Assembly (NCBI RefSeq): GCF_033807715.1 | Contig: NC_084599.1 | Coordinates: 30,960,125 to 31,024,124 of the forward strand | Length of the DNA stretch: 64,000 nt | Direction of reading: 5' to 3' | Source of the DNA: Cololabis saira | Taxonomy: Eukaryota; Chordata; Actinopteri; Beloniformes; Belonidae | Shown: one piece after another, positions 12,085 through 60,268 of the stretch | How positions within the stretch are numbered: position 1 is the first letter of the stretch | How the letters are laid out: each line of letters begins with the position of its first letter | Made by a program: the position numbers and the translations under genes | Notes under the pieces: model-generated | What the model saw: only the letters and a program-made list of their open reading frames with translations | Told to the model about the DNA's origin: nothing | The model's database searches: none

Positions 12085-12515
12085 CATTTTGGCTGAACAG
12101 GGGCATCAAGCCGGCCTGTCCGAACTGCAGTTTGGGGCCGCAAAGGTTGCGTTTCTGGGTCATGTCATTTCGGGGGAGGGCAGATCCCTCTCACCTGGCA
12201 GAATTACGGCCATTCAAAAGGAGAAACGCCAGAACTGGTCATTAAGAAACAAATTATGTAAGTTCTGGGCTCCACCAGTTATTGTCGACAGTGGGTCTCG
12301 CATTATGCGGAAATTGAGGCACCATTGGCAGCAATTGCCCATGGAGAAGGCCTACAAGCATCAGACCCTGGTACCTGGACTGACGAGGCTGACGACCTGA
12401 AACTGACGTTACAGACGCCTCCACTACCTGGACTGCCTGACTGTTCACGACTTTTCGCCCAGACTGTGGACGGAATGGGGGGTTACATGACTTCAAGTGC
12501 TACAGCAAGTTCTTA
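12085..12515 (+). pseudogene. Retroviral pol fragment: end of RT and connection region
   Basis: One frame carries the retroviral motif FLGHVISGEGRSLSPGRI, which lies after the catalytic core of the polymerase in gamma- and epsilon-type viruses. After an internal break and frame change comes a connection-domain stretch around YAEIEAPLA, then LQTPPLPGLPDCSR. The polymerase palm with its catalytic YxDD box is missing upstream, and stops separate the two parts, so nothing functional is encoded. Assignment rests on the order and spacing of motifs shared with murine leukaemia-type pol. Confidence 0.75.
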
Positions 12516-12576
12516 ACCCTTACCCTTTTGCCAACAGCGGATGATGGAGAACCACTCGCAGCGCTAACATCCATTT

Positions 12577-12660
12577 GTTCCCCAAGACCTGAATTTGAGT
12601 GATGATGCTGTTGTAATGATGTTGTCTTTGTTCCCCAAGACCTGAATTTGAGTGATGTTG
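12577..12660. repeat. Short duplication in the provirus
   Basis: TTCCCCAAGACCTGAATTTG followed by AGTGATG occurs at about 12577 and again at about 12631, a 54-bp spacing. Confidence 0.7.
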
Positions 12661-12794
12661 CAATTGACAATGCTGACTTTGATCTTTTTTGTTGTTGGTT
12701 CTGCTTCCAGGGCTCCTGCTACGTGAGTTAACATTGCAGGTTTTGCTTTTGGGGCTTTTGTCCCCGATACGTTTTTTTTATTTTTCCACAGGTA

Positions 12795-12960
12795 GACCCA
12801 TAGCGCATCACGTGGATACAATGTTCCTGCCTACACAAATTGCTGTGTGTAAATGTGATGATCACACTAACAATCTGATTTTGTCTCTCAATGAAATGTT
12901 CAAGCTGACGCAGCTGCAAAAGATGCTGCGTCCAAACAACCCTTGTCTCTCAAAGTACGA
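12795..12960 (+). pseudogene. Retroviral pol fragment: RNase H end
   Basis: The frame containing HHVDTMFLPTQIAVCKCDDH, followed in a second frame by ADAAAKDAA, resembles the C-terminal part of a retroviral RNase H domain (the His-containing loop and alanine-rich last helix). It is separated from the RT and integrase fragments by unreadable sequence and frame changes. Confidence 0.55.
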
Positions 12961-13189
12961 TCTGTCTCCCTGCTACTTCCGTCCTCGGCTGTGACCTCGG
13001 TTGAGATTGGTGAATTGTAACTAAGGGCTTTGCACACTGAAATATGGTCCTGGGAGGATGCGGACTGCAGGGTAATTAACAGGGTGTGAATGGGGCCCGA
13101 CGGCGGGCATGTCTCCCCAAGAATTTTTCCCTCACTTTGCTTAATTGACACACGGTTTCATGTGTCAAGGGGTGGGGGATGGTGAGTGA

Positions 13190-13980
13190 AATACGCAATA
13201 GGAGTGAATATGAAGACACAACTCGCCCCCACCAGACAGACGTTTCAACATTTGCAGATGGATTTCATTGAACTTACACCCAGTGAAGGCAAAAAGTTTG
13301 TTTTTGGTTATCATTTGCATGTTTTCTAAATGGATTGAAGCTTTTCCCACAACAAGACAGGACTCCGCCGCAGTGGCCAAGGCTTTGATGAACCTGATAA
13401 TTCCCAGGGATTCCCGGGGGATTCTGGCGAAAAAATCAGTTCAGACAATGGCGCTCCGTTTGTGAGCGCGGCACTGAAACAGGTCGGTGAGTACATGGGC
13501 GTAGATATATACGACAACATTGCGCCTACCACCCAGCCTAATGTGGTGCTAATGTGGCGCGCCAGAGAAGCAAAAATGGCCTGAGCCCCTTTGAAATCCT
13601 GTTTCAAGAGACCTTTAAACAGGGATTGGGCCCGTTTAAGAGGCAGCAGCAAGAGACGGGCCTTTGTGAAGACGAAATGTTACGATATTGTGCAACCTTG
13701 TCGTCTGTTTTGTCTGATATCAACAAGCAGGTTAAGGCGGCCCTCCCCAAACCGGCAGAGACGAAACTCCATGACCTCGGAGTGGAGACTACATCGTGGT
13801 CAAAGACTTCAGACGTAAACACTGGAAAGCTCGGAGGTGGAACAGACCGTTCCAAGTGCTTCTGGTGACGGAGACAGCAGTCGAGGTTGCAGAGAGACGT
13901 ACCACGTGGATCCACGCCAGCCACTGCCGACGGGTTCCTGATCCACGCGCACGCCATGCACCTGATCGAGAGGCCACGGC
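13190..13980 (+). pseudogene. Retroviral integrase, broken
   Basis: Pieces in several frames follow integrase order. The core starts near LQMDFIEL (first catalytic Asp), continues with FSKWIEAFPTTRQDSAAVAK, then SDNGAPFVSAALKQVGEYMG (second catalytic Asp). The segment carrying the catalytic Glu and most of the last core helix is deleted around 13535-13560. It ends with the C-terminal DNA-binding module at about 13795-13925 (RRKHWKARRWN, then TWIHASH). Frameshifts and the deletion inactivate it. The C terminus overlaps the env start in another frame, as in gammaretrovirus-like genomes. Confidence 0.8.
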
Positions 13981-14564
13981 CGTACCATCCCCTTAGGCGG
14001 CTCGGATGCGGCCTAAGGGTGGCGACCAGCGTCCTGCTGGTCGTCTCCATAGGGGTGAGGTTGCTTCTGCTGCTGTTGGAGAGCCTGCACGATCACACGT
14101 CACAGACCAACTGCACGACAATCTCACCTCCCCCAGACCACGATTCTGAGGCGGCACTTGCCCCTCATTGGCTGGTGAGAAGGGCTGCTGTTAACACGAC
14201 CAACATGACCAACACGGCGTTGCAGCTACAGGACAACATATGGTTCCGTACCATGACCACTGTGACGAGGCAGCTGACCAACGAGATCGATGTGACACAT
14301 GTTGTCGGACACCTGAATGAATTGTTGCATTTGCAGAGGAGGTCCTTGTTTTCCATTTCAGGGTGGGAAACTGCACTGTTCAACCTCTTTGCCCCTGAAC
14401 TGACTATTCTTTTGGGTTTGTGTGTTTTTCTGTATTTTATTGTGCCATGGGTGAAGAAACTAGTAGCTTCTGCCATTCCCACCGCACCTGGACGGTTTGC
14501 CCAGGAGATGGACCACAATGATGAGTGGGTTCCTCCTTCCATGGAGGATCCAGAGCTACTTTAA
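13956..14564 (+). pseudogene. env with a large deletion that leaves an open frame
   Basis: An ATG at 13956, overlapping the integrase C terminus in another frame, opens 202 codons. The N-terminal part has a basic stretch and then a hydrophobic segment (about residues 19-39), as in an Env leader. The sequence then passes directly into a membrane-proximal ectodomain part with NxT/NxS sites, a second hydrophobic span (around LTILLGLCVFLYF) and a short acidic cytoplasmic tail. A full retroviral Env is several hundred residues, so nearly all surface subunit and most of the transmembrane subunit, including any cleavage site and fusion peptide, are missing. The frame is nevertheless uninterrupted. 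No evidence of function. Confidence 0.7.
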
Positions 14565-14751
14565 TTTATATTCTGCATTAATCCTTCCTCAGGTTGATGA
14601 TGTTTTTTTTCATTTATGCTGTTTTGAACTGATTATGAGCTGTTATGTCCTGTTGACAGGTTGTGAGGGAATCAAGCATTAGCCCCGTGGTACGGTGGGT
14701 TAAAACATGGAGGGTTTTGCCAGGACATGTGGAGAATTTTGTCATTTTTTG

Positions 14752-14787
<36 letters not shown>

Positions 14788-15204
14788 TTACATGTTATCT
14801 CATTTTATCCTTGAACTGCATAGTCACACAGTGCCTTTGATTTTTTTCTCTTCTCCTTTTCCCTTCATGGACTATTGTGCTGAATGTGATTTGTTTTGGT
14901 ATTGTTTGAAGTAGATTAGTTTATATTCCATGATGGGTTTTTCCCCTACGGGGGTTTTTTCCTTCCTTATCTATGATAGGGTAGCTAGACAGATTGAGTC
15001 TTTTGACTCTCCCCCTTTTTCTAGTGGAGGGAGAGGTTTTGGCTCTTCTGTACCCGTGGCCTAAGATCCTCTGTCGGGGTTTCTGTGACTCCCGCGTTGG
15101 AGAATGGGTGTGCTAGCGTTTGGCTGGTGCGCGACAGAGCATATTGGTCGCGGGGTAGGTCAGTGCAAAATTTCCTATTTTATTATGGTTTAGCATAAAA
15201 TGCT
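14565..15204 (+). other. Provirus 3' untranslated region
   Basis: Noncoding sequence between env and the polypurine tract, with an (ATT)n microsatellite at about 14752-14788 and pyrimidine-rich stretches. No accessory gene was recognised. Confidence 0.6.
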
Positions 15205-15217
15205 AAAAGGGGTGGAA
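15205..15217 (+). promoter_or_regulatory. Polypurine tract before the 3' LTR
   Basis: AAAAGGGGTGGAA lies directly upstream of the LTR start, the expected position for the plus-strand primer. Confidence 0.75.
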
Positions 15218-15524
15218 TGTAATGGAACATTTTGGTATAACACTGTCTGTTGCCTGTTTTCATTCCAATGCCGAGGTCATGTTCCTTTGACACAGACCCT
15301 GGCACGGTTGCCAGGGTGATGGGTGATGTTTTGTCTTTTCCTGCTCCCAATTATAAAATAACGTGTCGCTAATCTTCTTCAGCGCACTCAGGACTGTCGG
15401 TTCATGTGACCGGTTGGACTGTGTGGCTCCGTTCAATTGAATGTTTGTCCTCTTTTCATTAAATCTTCGAAAGACAGCTGAGGTGTCCTGACATTCTTTT
15501 TGAACAACAATTTTTGCCACCACA
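15218..15524 (+). repeat. 3' LTR of the endogenous retrovirus
   Basis: 307 bp, same limits as the 5' copy (TGTAATGG to CCACCACA), with three transitions between them. TATAAAA at 15352-15358 and ATTAAA at 15458-15463. It is followed by CTGC, the target duplication. Confidence 0.92.
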
Positions 15525-16980
15525 CTGCAAAAAGCAGAGATGAAATCCTGAGGTTCCCAAACCGGATCCCCTCCGGCCCCTGGCTGCGCCTAGAAATCCT
15601 GTCCATAAAAATTATGAACAGGACCGGTGACAAAGGGCAGCCCTGCCGGAGTCCAACATGCACCGGGAACAAGTCTGACTTACTGCCGGCAATGCGAACC
15701 AGACTCTTGCTTCGATCATACAGAGACCGGACAGCCCTTAGTAGAGGGCCCCGGACTCCATACTCACTCAGCACCCCCCACAGAATGGCACGAGGGACAC
15801 GGTCAAATGCCTTCTCCAGATCCACAAAGCACATGTAGACTGGTTGGGCAAATTCCCATGAACCCTCGAGCACCCTGCGGAGGGTATAGAGCTGGTCCAG
15901 TGTTCCACGACCGGGACGAAAACCGCATTGTTCCTCCTGAATCCGAGGTTCGACTATCGGCCGTAATCTCCTCTCCAGTACCCTGGCGTAGACTTTCCCG
16001 GGGAGGCTGAGAAGTGTGATCCCCCTGTAGTTGGAACACACTCTCCTGTCCCCCTTTTTAAACAGAGGGACCACCACCCCGGTTTGCCACCCCAGCGGTA
16101 CTGTCCCCTTCCTCCATGCAATGTTGCACAGGCGTGTCAGCCAAGACAGCCCTACGACATCCAGAGACTTGAGGTACTCAGGGCGAATCTCATCCACCCC
16201 CGGTGCCCGGCCACCGAGGAGCTTACGAACCACCTCAGTGACCTCGGCTTGGGTGATGGATGAGCACGCCTCCAAGCCCCAACCCTCTGCTTCCTCAGTG
16301 GAAGGCATGTCAGTCGGGTTAAGGAGATCCTCAAAGTATTCCTTCCACCGTCCGACAATGTCCCCAGTCGAGGTCAACAGCTCCCCACCAGCACCATAAA
16401 CGGTGCCGGCAGAGTACTGCTTCCCCCTTCTGAGGCGCCGAACGGTCCTCCAGAATTTCCTCGAGGCCGACCGAAAGTCCTTCTCCATGGCCTCCCCGAA
16501 CTCCTCCCAGACCCGAGTTTTTGCCTCCAAGACTGCCCGAGCCGCGGCCCGCTTGGCCTGCCGGTACCTATCTACTGCGTCAGGAGTCCCACCGGCCAAC
16601 ATAGCCCGGTAGGACTCCTTCTTCAGTCTGACGGCATCCTGTACTTCCGGTGTCCACCACCGGGTTCTAGGATTGCCGCCACGACAGGCACCGGAGACCT
16701 TGCGTCCACAGCTTCGAGCCGCCGCGTTGACAATGGAGGCAGAGAACATGGTCCACTCGGACTCGATGTCCCCCGCCTCCCCCGGGATCTGAGAGAAGCT
16801 CTCCCGGAGGTGGGAGTTGAAGATGTCCCTGACAGAGGGCTCAGCCAGACGTTCCCAACAGACCCTCACAATCCGTTTGGGTCTGCCCGGTCTGTCCAAC
16901 CTCTCCCTCCGCCAGCGCATCCAACTCACCACCAGGTGGTGATCAGTTGACAGCTCAGCCCCTCTCTTCACCCGAGTGTC
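15525..16980 (-). pseudogene. 5' part of the LINE reverse transcriptase, truncated and interrupted
   Basis: Minus-strand frame starting at the very end of an APE endonuclease (RGAELSTDHHLVV) and running through the linker into reverse transcriptase. Visible RT motifs in order: SNYRGITLLSLPGKVYARVL, EEQCGFRPGRGTLDQLY, the catalytic block CFVDLEKAFDRVPR, and RQGCPLSPVLF. It then stops at SLLFA, in the middle of the FADD catalytic box, where the provirus begins. The element is 5'-truncated at insertion (normal for LINEs) and flanked by the 11-bp duplication. About 485 codons here are open, which suggests a fairly young copy. Confidence 0.88.
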
Positions 16981-16991
16981 CAGTTGAAGTA
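16981..16991. repeat. Target-site duplication of the LINE, right copy
   Basis: CAGTTGAAGTA, identical to 5909-5919. Confidence 0.85.
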
Positions 16992-17244
16992 GTAGAATAA
17001 TATATGCTTACAATTCAGATTTAGCTTTAAATATACTGATTAAAAGTTTATAGTTTTTTAGCACAATCCATCTGTATCTCCATCCACACTCACATAGCCA
17101 GTATTAAAACAAATCACTTTACTAAATGGGGATGATGTGTACAGAACAAGTGCAACGTCTTTCCTGAGGACACTTTGACACGCAGATGTTCTTACAACAA
17201 TGCACTGAGAGCAGCATATTTTAATCATAAGGGGAAAGCTAGAA

Positions 17245-17280
<36 letters not shown>

Positions 17281-19661
17281 CTCAGTGGTAAGTGCCCTAG
17301 TAGCATTCTTCAATTGCTGAATTGCTTCTGCACCTTTAGTTATTATTTGCCCCTCATCTTTATTCTTTTTTATCCTTAATTCATTTCCTGTGCATTGTTT
17401 TATCTTCCACCTACACTGGTACACATCAAATCCAATTGTGGACTTTCTAAAAATATTAAATTCTGCATAAAAATGTGTTCAGTTCATGCCGTTAGTGGTG
17501 GAAGTGTTACTAATGATTTTTCAGTTTTACTTGAATGTATTTACTGTGAAAGCCCCCGACTCTAATTTTGCCAGCTTTCCAGCAATGAAATAAAAACAGA
17601 CGTCTTTTCTTCTCACCAGTGCCACCTACTCCTTCCTTCCCACGAGTCGTCTCACAGATATAATCAGATAATCACACTCTGTCGACATATCTTATCACAA
17701 GCCGCGACATATCTTCTACAATGTGGTGGTTCAATCTTTTGCTCGAGGAAACTGATTTACAGAATGGTTTGTGATCAAACAAACAGTCTACTTTTTGGAG
17801 CGTGGCCACTCTGCTACACGGCAAGACACAAGCAGTTAAAATGAAAGAAAGAAAATTCACGTTGGTGGAAAAGGGGGCAAACAGAAATATGGAACATACA
17901 GACAAGCAAACGAAGGAAAGCACTACATCACAAATACAGGGAGCAAGTTAAAATTAGCAATGATAGAATAACAAAACCGGAAATAAAAGCAAAACACATT
18001 CGGATAAAAAAAGTAAAAAGCAGAAAAATATCAAAGGGATCCATAAAAACTTCAACATACCCAAGCTTTCATCAAGAAAGCGGGTTAGAGTAACACAAAG
18101 CAGAACAAATATGCTCAACAACAGTGATCGTCAACTAAATGAGGCTTTCTGTTTCATCTCTGATCGTGTAAGCAACAAACCTCTCCTCCCCAACTTCATC
18201 TCTTCTCCCCGGGTCATCGCTCAGGCTGACGGTAAAGGAGCGGAGCCAGTAACGGAGAAACGGACTACAGGGTTCAGTAACTAAGTAACTGACAAAAGTT
18301 CGGTGTTACAGTATTGTAAAGCGTTACTACCCAACACTGCTCAACACGCACTTGTCACTACATTTTCCATCTGTATCTTTTATCACCCTGATCTGCTGCA
18401 GACCCTTTCCATCCCTCTCCGTCTGTCCCACCAAGTCACACAAGTCAAACTCTCCATTCTTAATGTTCAGCTTTGCAAACAACTCACCATGTGAAGTTAT
18501 ACTGGTCTGGTCAGGTTAAAAGAAATCCTAAAACATCCTCTCACTGGTAATTCTGCCGTCAGACACAGCCTTTAAACCTCCTCAGGGGGTCACAGGGCTG
18601 TAAAGCTGCTACATCAACTGACCACATTTATTACATAATAAGAGGTTTTTCAGGTTTCTTTAATGTAATAATCTGGAAGTACTAAAATCTTTGAGTGTAA
18701 TAGGCTTGATTCAGGTAATATGAATCTGTTTACATGCATTTCTCATTTTGCCGCCAGGGATGAAACGTTCTGGAGATCTTCACACGGCGTTGAGTTGGTA
18801 CGAGTGTCCAGGTTCAGTGTGGCAGATAGCTCTGCTGCTGTGAAACTTCTGTGGTGAAAGAAAACAGCTTGAGGGGGAATCTTGACTCTTTTGATATGTT
18901 GCATGTATCTCCTACAGTATAGTTTCTATTTTATTTACTTTACAATCCTGTTCAATTTTCTGGAGTCTAATGCTGAAATGAGGTGACAATACTTGTCAAA
19001 CTGAGTCAGGGGGTTGGATGATGATGTTTTTAGCCATGAATGCAGATGCAGATCCTTGAAAAAACTAAAAACAATCTACATCACAACTAAAAACAAAACA
19101 TAGGAGTGAAACTCACAGGACTAGTCACTGACACACTGACACAAAGAAATCGAACGTATTAGGTGGTCTCAGTTCTGCAATCACGAACACAAAACGAACT
19201 GATGAATGAAAAATAAAACAGTAAGTGATCAGTGCTGAAAATACTGGAACGTTTGAGAGAAATGAACCAAAAAGCAAATATGAAGCCATCGCTGAGTTAC
19301 AATGGTGGATGATGAAAAATAGAAAATAGATTGATAGTCTTGTTTTTTTATTATTATTAACAGTTCCTCTCATTAAAATGAATCCTGCTTATGAACTGAA
19401 GTTTGAAAAGAAAGTGGAGTTCAGGTTTTATTGAATTGCTGAGTGTCTCAGTCTCCATCAGGCAAAGACAGATTTGTGCTTCAGCGGAAAAACATGAAAT
19501 GCGTGCCGAGCGGAGAGGGTGGCGGAGAGCTTTGTTTTATGTCTGCTGCTTAAAGCTGTTTGAGAGATTCCTGGAGCTGCTCACTGCAGGTGGTACAGTA
19601 CAGCCGGAAGAAGAAGACAAAAAGAGAAAGATCATCTTGGTCTCATTGTAAAGTTATTTTT
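16992..19661. other. Intergenic 3' flank of the CNTNAP gene
   Basis: No gene was recognised. A (TA)n microsatellite lies at about 17250-17276. The segment near 18220-18339 ends in GTTACTACCCAACACTG, an end fragment of the same hAT-type family as at 1720-1877. Frames up to 83 codons are unsupported. Confidence 0.5.
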
Positions 19662-20232
19662 TTTATTTTTGTCACCATATAGAGAAAAACCACAGTACGT
19701 AGCATAAAAGGTATCCGACTAACTCAGTGACAAAGTGTAGAGGCGAACTTTTAGAGGTTTTAACATAGTATTCATATATACAGCAGGTGCTGGAATCATT
19801 TTCACTACAAGGAAATGGATTTTATATCATTCTGGGACTGAAGTGACTCTAGTAAAGTGATGTGTTTTCATAGCTCTGATGTCTCAAATTTCAGATTTCA
19901 AAGGTTCATTTTCCTCATAGAAAAGTGCTTCTTATAAATCAAGCACAAAAGTTTCTGTTTTAATGGTCGTGTCTATCCTCCATCGTCTCTAGTAGATTTG
20001 AATATTTCCGAGTGCCAGAGAAATGTAATCATAAGCACACAAAATACCATCTGCTGTACATTTTAACTATTTACATGAAAATAAACGCTTCACTGACTTC
20101 CATTTAGGGGGACGGAGTCCAACAAATTTGCCAGTTCTTTTCACAAACTCTGCAATATTTCCAAACAAAACAAACAGAAAAAGTCAAGTCAGCAGCACCG
20201 ATTCTGTCCTGTCAGGTGAGACAGGTCTGCTC
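19662..20232 (-). other. Probable 3' untranslated region of the CNTNAP gene
   Basis: The sequence follows the stop codon on the minus strand. Polyadenylation candidates are ATTAAA at 19959-19964 and AATAAA at 19662-19667 (reading the minus strand). Which is used cannot be told from sequence. Confidence 0.4.
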
Positions 20233-57824
<37,592 letters not shown>

Positions 57825-58291
57825 TTAAGCAGATCAACAGGGCATTTTTGTTATGCCTCTGTCCCATCTTGAGAGGTACTGTAATAGCCAGGGCTGCACA
57901 TAATTATTTTGGTCTGGTGCTCAGAGGAGCCCCTGGATATGTGACTTGGGCCTCCAAAAACGCGGTGACCCGTCTCGCCCGATCGATAAAAGAGGGATGC
58001 AGGAATAAGTTATAGGCAAAACGATATTTATTCATGGTGCGTGTTAGTCTGTAGAGTCAGTATAAGTAAGTTACAGTTTTTATCGGCCAGATTGGGATGC
58101 TCACGGCATATTTTGCACCTAGGGTTGCCAACTTTCACAAATAGAAATAAAGGACGCCCCGATTTCAGCAGCGCAGGAGCCAAAAAAAAGCCCCAAAACT
58201 TCTAAACTAACTTGCATGACTGTACAGACAGCCAACCATATAGCAGCTGAAATAGCCGCCTATGCTCTGTATGTCCACATCAGCCAAGGTG

Positions 58292-58783
58292 TAGAATATG
58301 GTGTAAAAGTTAACTTATTTCAATAATTCAACTAGAATATGGTGTACAAGTTAATTTATTTCAATAATTCAACTAGAATATGGTGTAAAAGTTAACTTAT
58401 TTCAATAATTCAACTAGAATATGGTGTACAAGTTAATTTATTTCAATAATTCAACTAGAATATGGTGTAAAAGTTAATTTATTTCAATAACTAAACTAGA
58501 ATATGGTGTAAAAGTTAACTTATTTCAATAATTCAACTAGAATATGGTGTAAAAGTTAACTTATTTCAATAATTCAACTAGAATATGGTGTACAAGTTAA
58601 TTTATTTCAATAATTCAACTAGAATATGGTGTAAAAGTTAATTTATTTCAATAACTAAACTAGAATATGGTGTAAAAGTTAACTTATTTCAATAATTCAA
58701 CTAGAATATGGTGTAAAAGTTAATTTATTTCAATAATTCAACTAGAATATGGTGTAAAAGTTAATCTATTTCAATAATAATAA
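58292..58783. repeat. 41-bp minisatellite, 12 copies
   Basis: The unit TAGAATATGGTGTAAAAGTT then AACTTATTTCAATAATTCAAC recurs every 41 bases from 58292 to 58743. Variants (TGTACAAG, AATTT, AACTAAAC) show that units 3-6 match units 7-10, a 164-bp higher-order block. Confidence 0.93.
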
Positions 58784-59007
58784 CTTAAAAGGTGAAACTA
58801 ATATATTACCTAGTCTTATTACTGTACATGCAAAGCAAGATATGTTGAACCTTTATTTGTTACAATTTTGATGATGGAATTGTTTATTGATTTCATAAAA
58901 TATTCTCTAATTTATTTTTTATTTGGGGTTTTCATAAACTTTGAGCCATAATCAGAGAGCAGCGTCTTGCTGGTGCAGGAAATGCTGCACGCAGTGACGG
59001 ACACTGG

Positions 59008-59099
59008 CTGATTTATGGTTCCGCGTTGCACCAACGCAGAGCTACGGGGTAGGATACGCGGGACTGCGTCGCCGCGTAACATCATGCAGCCACTTCTCG
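59008..59099. mobile_element. Palindromic GC-rich MITE, partial copy 2
   Basis: It begins GGCTGATTTATGGTTCCGCG and includes CACCAACGCAGAGCTACGG and GTCGCCGCGTAAC, the arms of the family seen at 22405-22520 and 61014-61139. One end is missing. Confidence 0.6.
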
Positions 59100-60118
59100 G
59101 CGAACACACGTTTTCTGTTCGATTCGGGTAGTGGTTCAGTTTGGCGTCTATTTGTAGTTGATGGTGGTGGAACGCCAAAATAATTACTTAATGGCGCTTG
59201 CTTCTTGGACATTTTGACGAGACGTGTCGGGGGTTTGTTCAGTAAAGCTGATCCTTACCTCTCTTCCTCACCGCCGCAACGAGTATGGAGGGGGAGTAAG
59301 GACGCGCTGTGATTGGCCAGATTTTTTAATATTAGTATTCTGGTCTGGCCACAACCAATAATATGAGCCCCAGCTGGTGGTACGCAAAAGCGCTTCGCAG
59401 CACAAGATTGACAGCGCACTGTGGATTTTGACGGCGCATGCGCTCTGGCGGCCCACTTATGTGCAGCCCTGGTAATAGCAGAGGTGAAACACACAGGAAA
59501 TGACCTCTGTGTGCAAAGATGAAGAAAATACAATGGAAAATGGTGCTCTTACCAACACTCATGTCACTTAGATGATTATGCCCTTTTTTTGAAAAGTTGT
59601 CACAGTTTTCAGGATGTTAACAGAATGTGTGTGACATGCTGTGGTAAAAAAAAAAAAAAAAAAACGCAGCAATGCAGCTGTTAGGCTATGGTCCTATTTA
59701 CGGTACTTGTTTAATCTCAGACCGACTCCAAGATGTTGGGATCCGACCTCCAAGGAGTCTTTATTCTTTGTTTATGCTAAAGATAATTCCCTAATGACAT
59801 CAGCTGTGTGTTTAGGGTCCTTGTCCTGCCGCAGAATAAATTTGGGGCCGATTATAAATGTCTTTGGATGTCATTGCAGGATGGATATGTGTCTGTATGT
59901 GTTTCTCAGCATTGAGAACAATGAGTTTCCAGAAATAAAGCTACAAACTTGCAAGGAACCGCCACCTTGCTTCACTGTTGGCAGCAGACACTCATTGTGC
60001 AGCCGTTTAGCAAACCAAGTTCCTTCTGTGCAGCCAAATACGTTTTACCCTGCGTTCACACTGAAAGCGTCACGGGAGTCATAGGCGTCTGGCTGCCATT
60101 CATTGTCTATGAAAAACG

Positions 60119-60190
60119 GGCGTCGAGAGGCGGCGGGGGCGGCGGGACCGGCGGGAGCGGCAGGAGCGTCGGGCGGCGGGCGCGGCGCGT
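60119..60190. repeat. Extremely GC-rich block with G-runs
   Basis: A run of GGCGGCGGG-like motifs inside otherwise AT-rich sequence. It has several G-tracts close together that could form a G-quadruplex. It also creates an artefactual Gly/Arg-rich frame. Confidence 0.7.
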
Positions 60191-60268
60191 CAATTTGAAA
60201 GTTGAAAAATCTGAACTTTATGCAAATGAGCAGCGGCGACGCCGAGGCGTCGTCCAATCACACACAGG

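Larger units (their letters stand above)
6765..15524 (+). mobile_element. Defective endogenous retrovirus, tRNA-Arg primed, epsilon-like
   Basis: An 8,760-bp provirus with 307-bp LTRs at both ends, each starting TG and ending CA, flanked by CTGC on both sides (6761-6764 and 15525-15528), a 4-bp target duplication. A primer site matching tRNA-Arg(UCG) follows the 5' LTR, and a purine tract precedes the 3' LTR. The interior keeps broken pol pieces (RT/RNase H connection, integrase) and a deleted env; no gag was recognised. The tRNA-Arg primer and long repeated leader resemble fish retroviruses such as snakehead retrovirus (family knowledge). The LTRs differ at three positions, all transitions, so insertion is recent although the coding region is badly deleted. 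It cannot be replication-competent. Confidence 0.9.
57889..59471. mobile_element. hAT-type non-autonomous transposon with internal minisatellite
   Basis: The ends CAGGGCTGCACATAA and TTATGTGCAGCCCTG are perfect 15-bp inverted repeats. GTAATAGC flanks both sides (57881-57888 and 59472-59479), an exact 8-bp duplication. The 1,583-bp interior contains a 12-copy 41-bp minisatellite, part of the palindromic MITE family, and a fragment starting AGGGTTGCCAACTTTCAC at 58121. No transposase is encoded. Confidence 0.93.

Noticed and set aside
13956..14564. A functional captured env gene
   Set aside because: Most of the surface and fusion regions are missing; an open frame in one copy is not evidence of selection. 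Kept only as an observation.
15433..16971. A single 512-codon minus-strand gene
   Set aside because: The last part (below 15525) is a read-through into the viral LTR; the true LINE frame ends at SLLFA and continues at 6764.
58292..58783. CRISPR-like or satellite array
   Set aside because: 41-bp units without spacers inside a hAT element; a minisatellite.
59255..59562. An upstream EGF exon of CNTNAP
   Set aside because: The Cys pattern does not fit an EGF module, and the sequence lies inside the hAT element.
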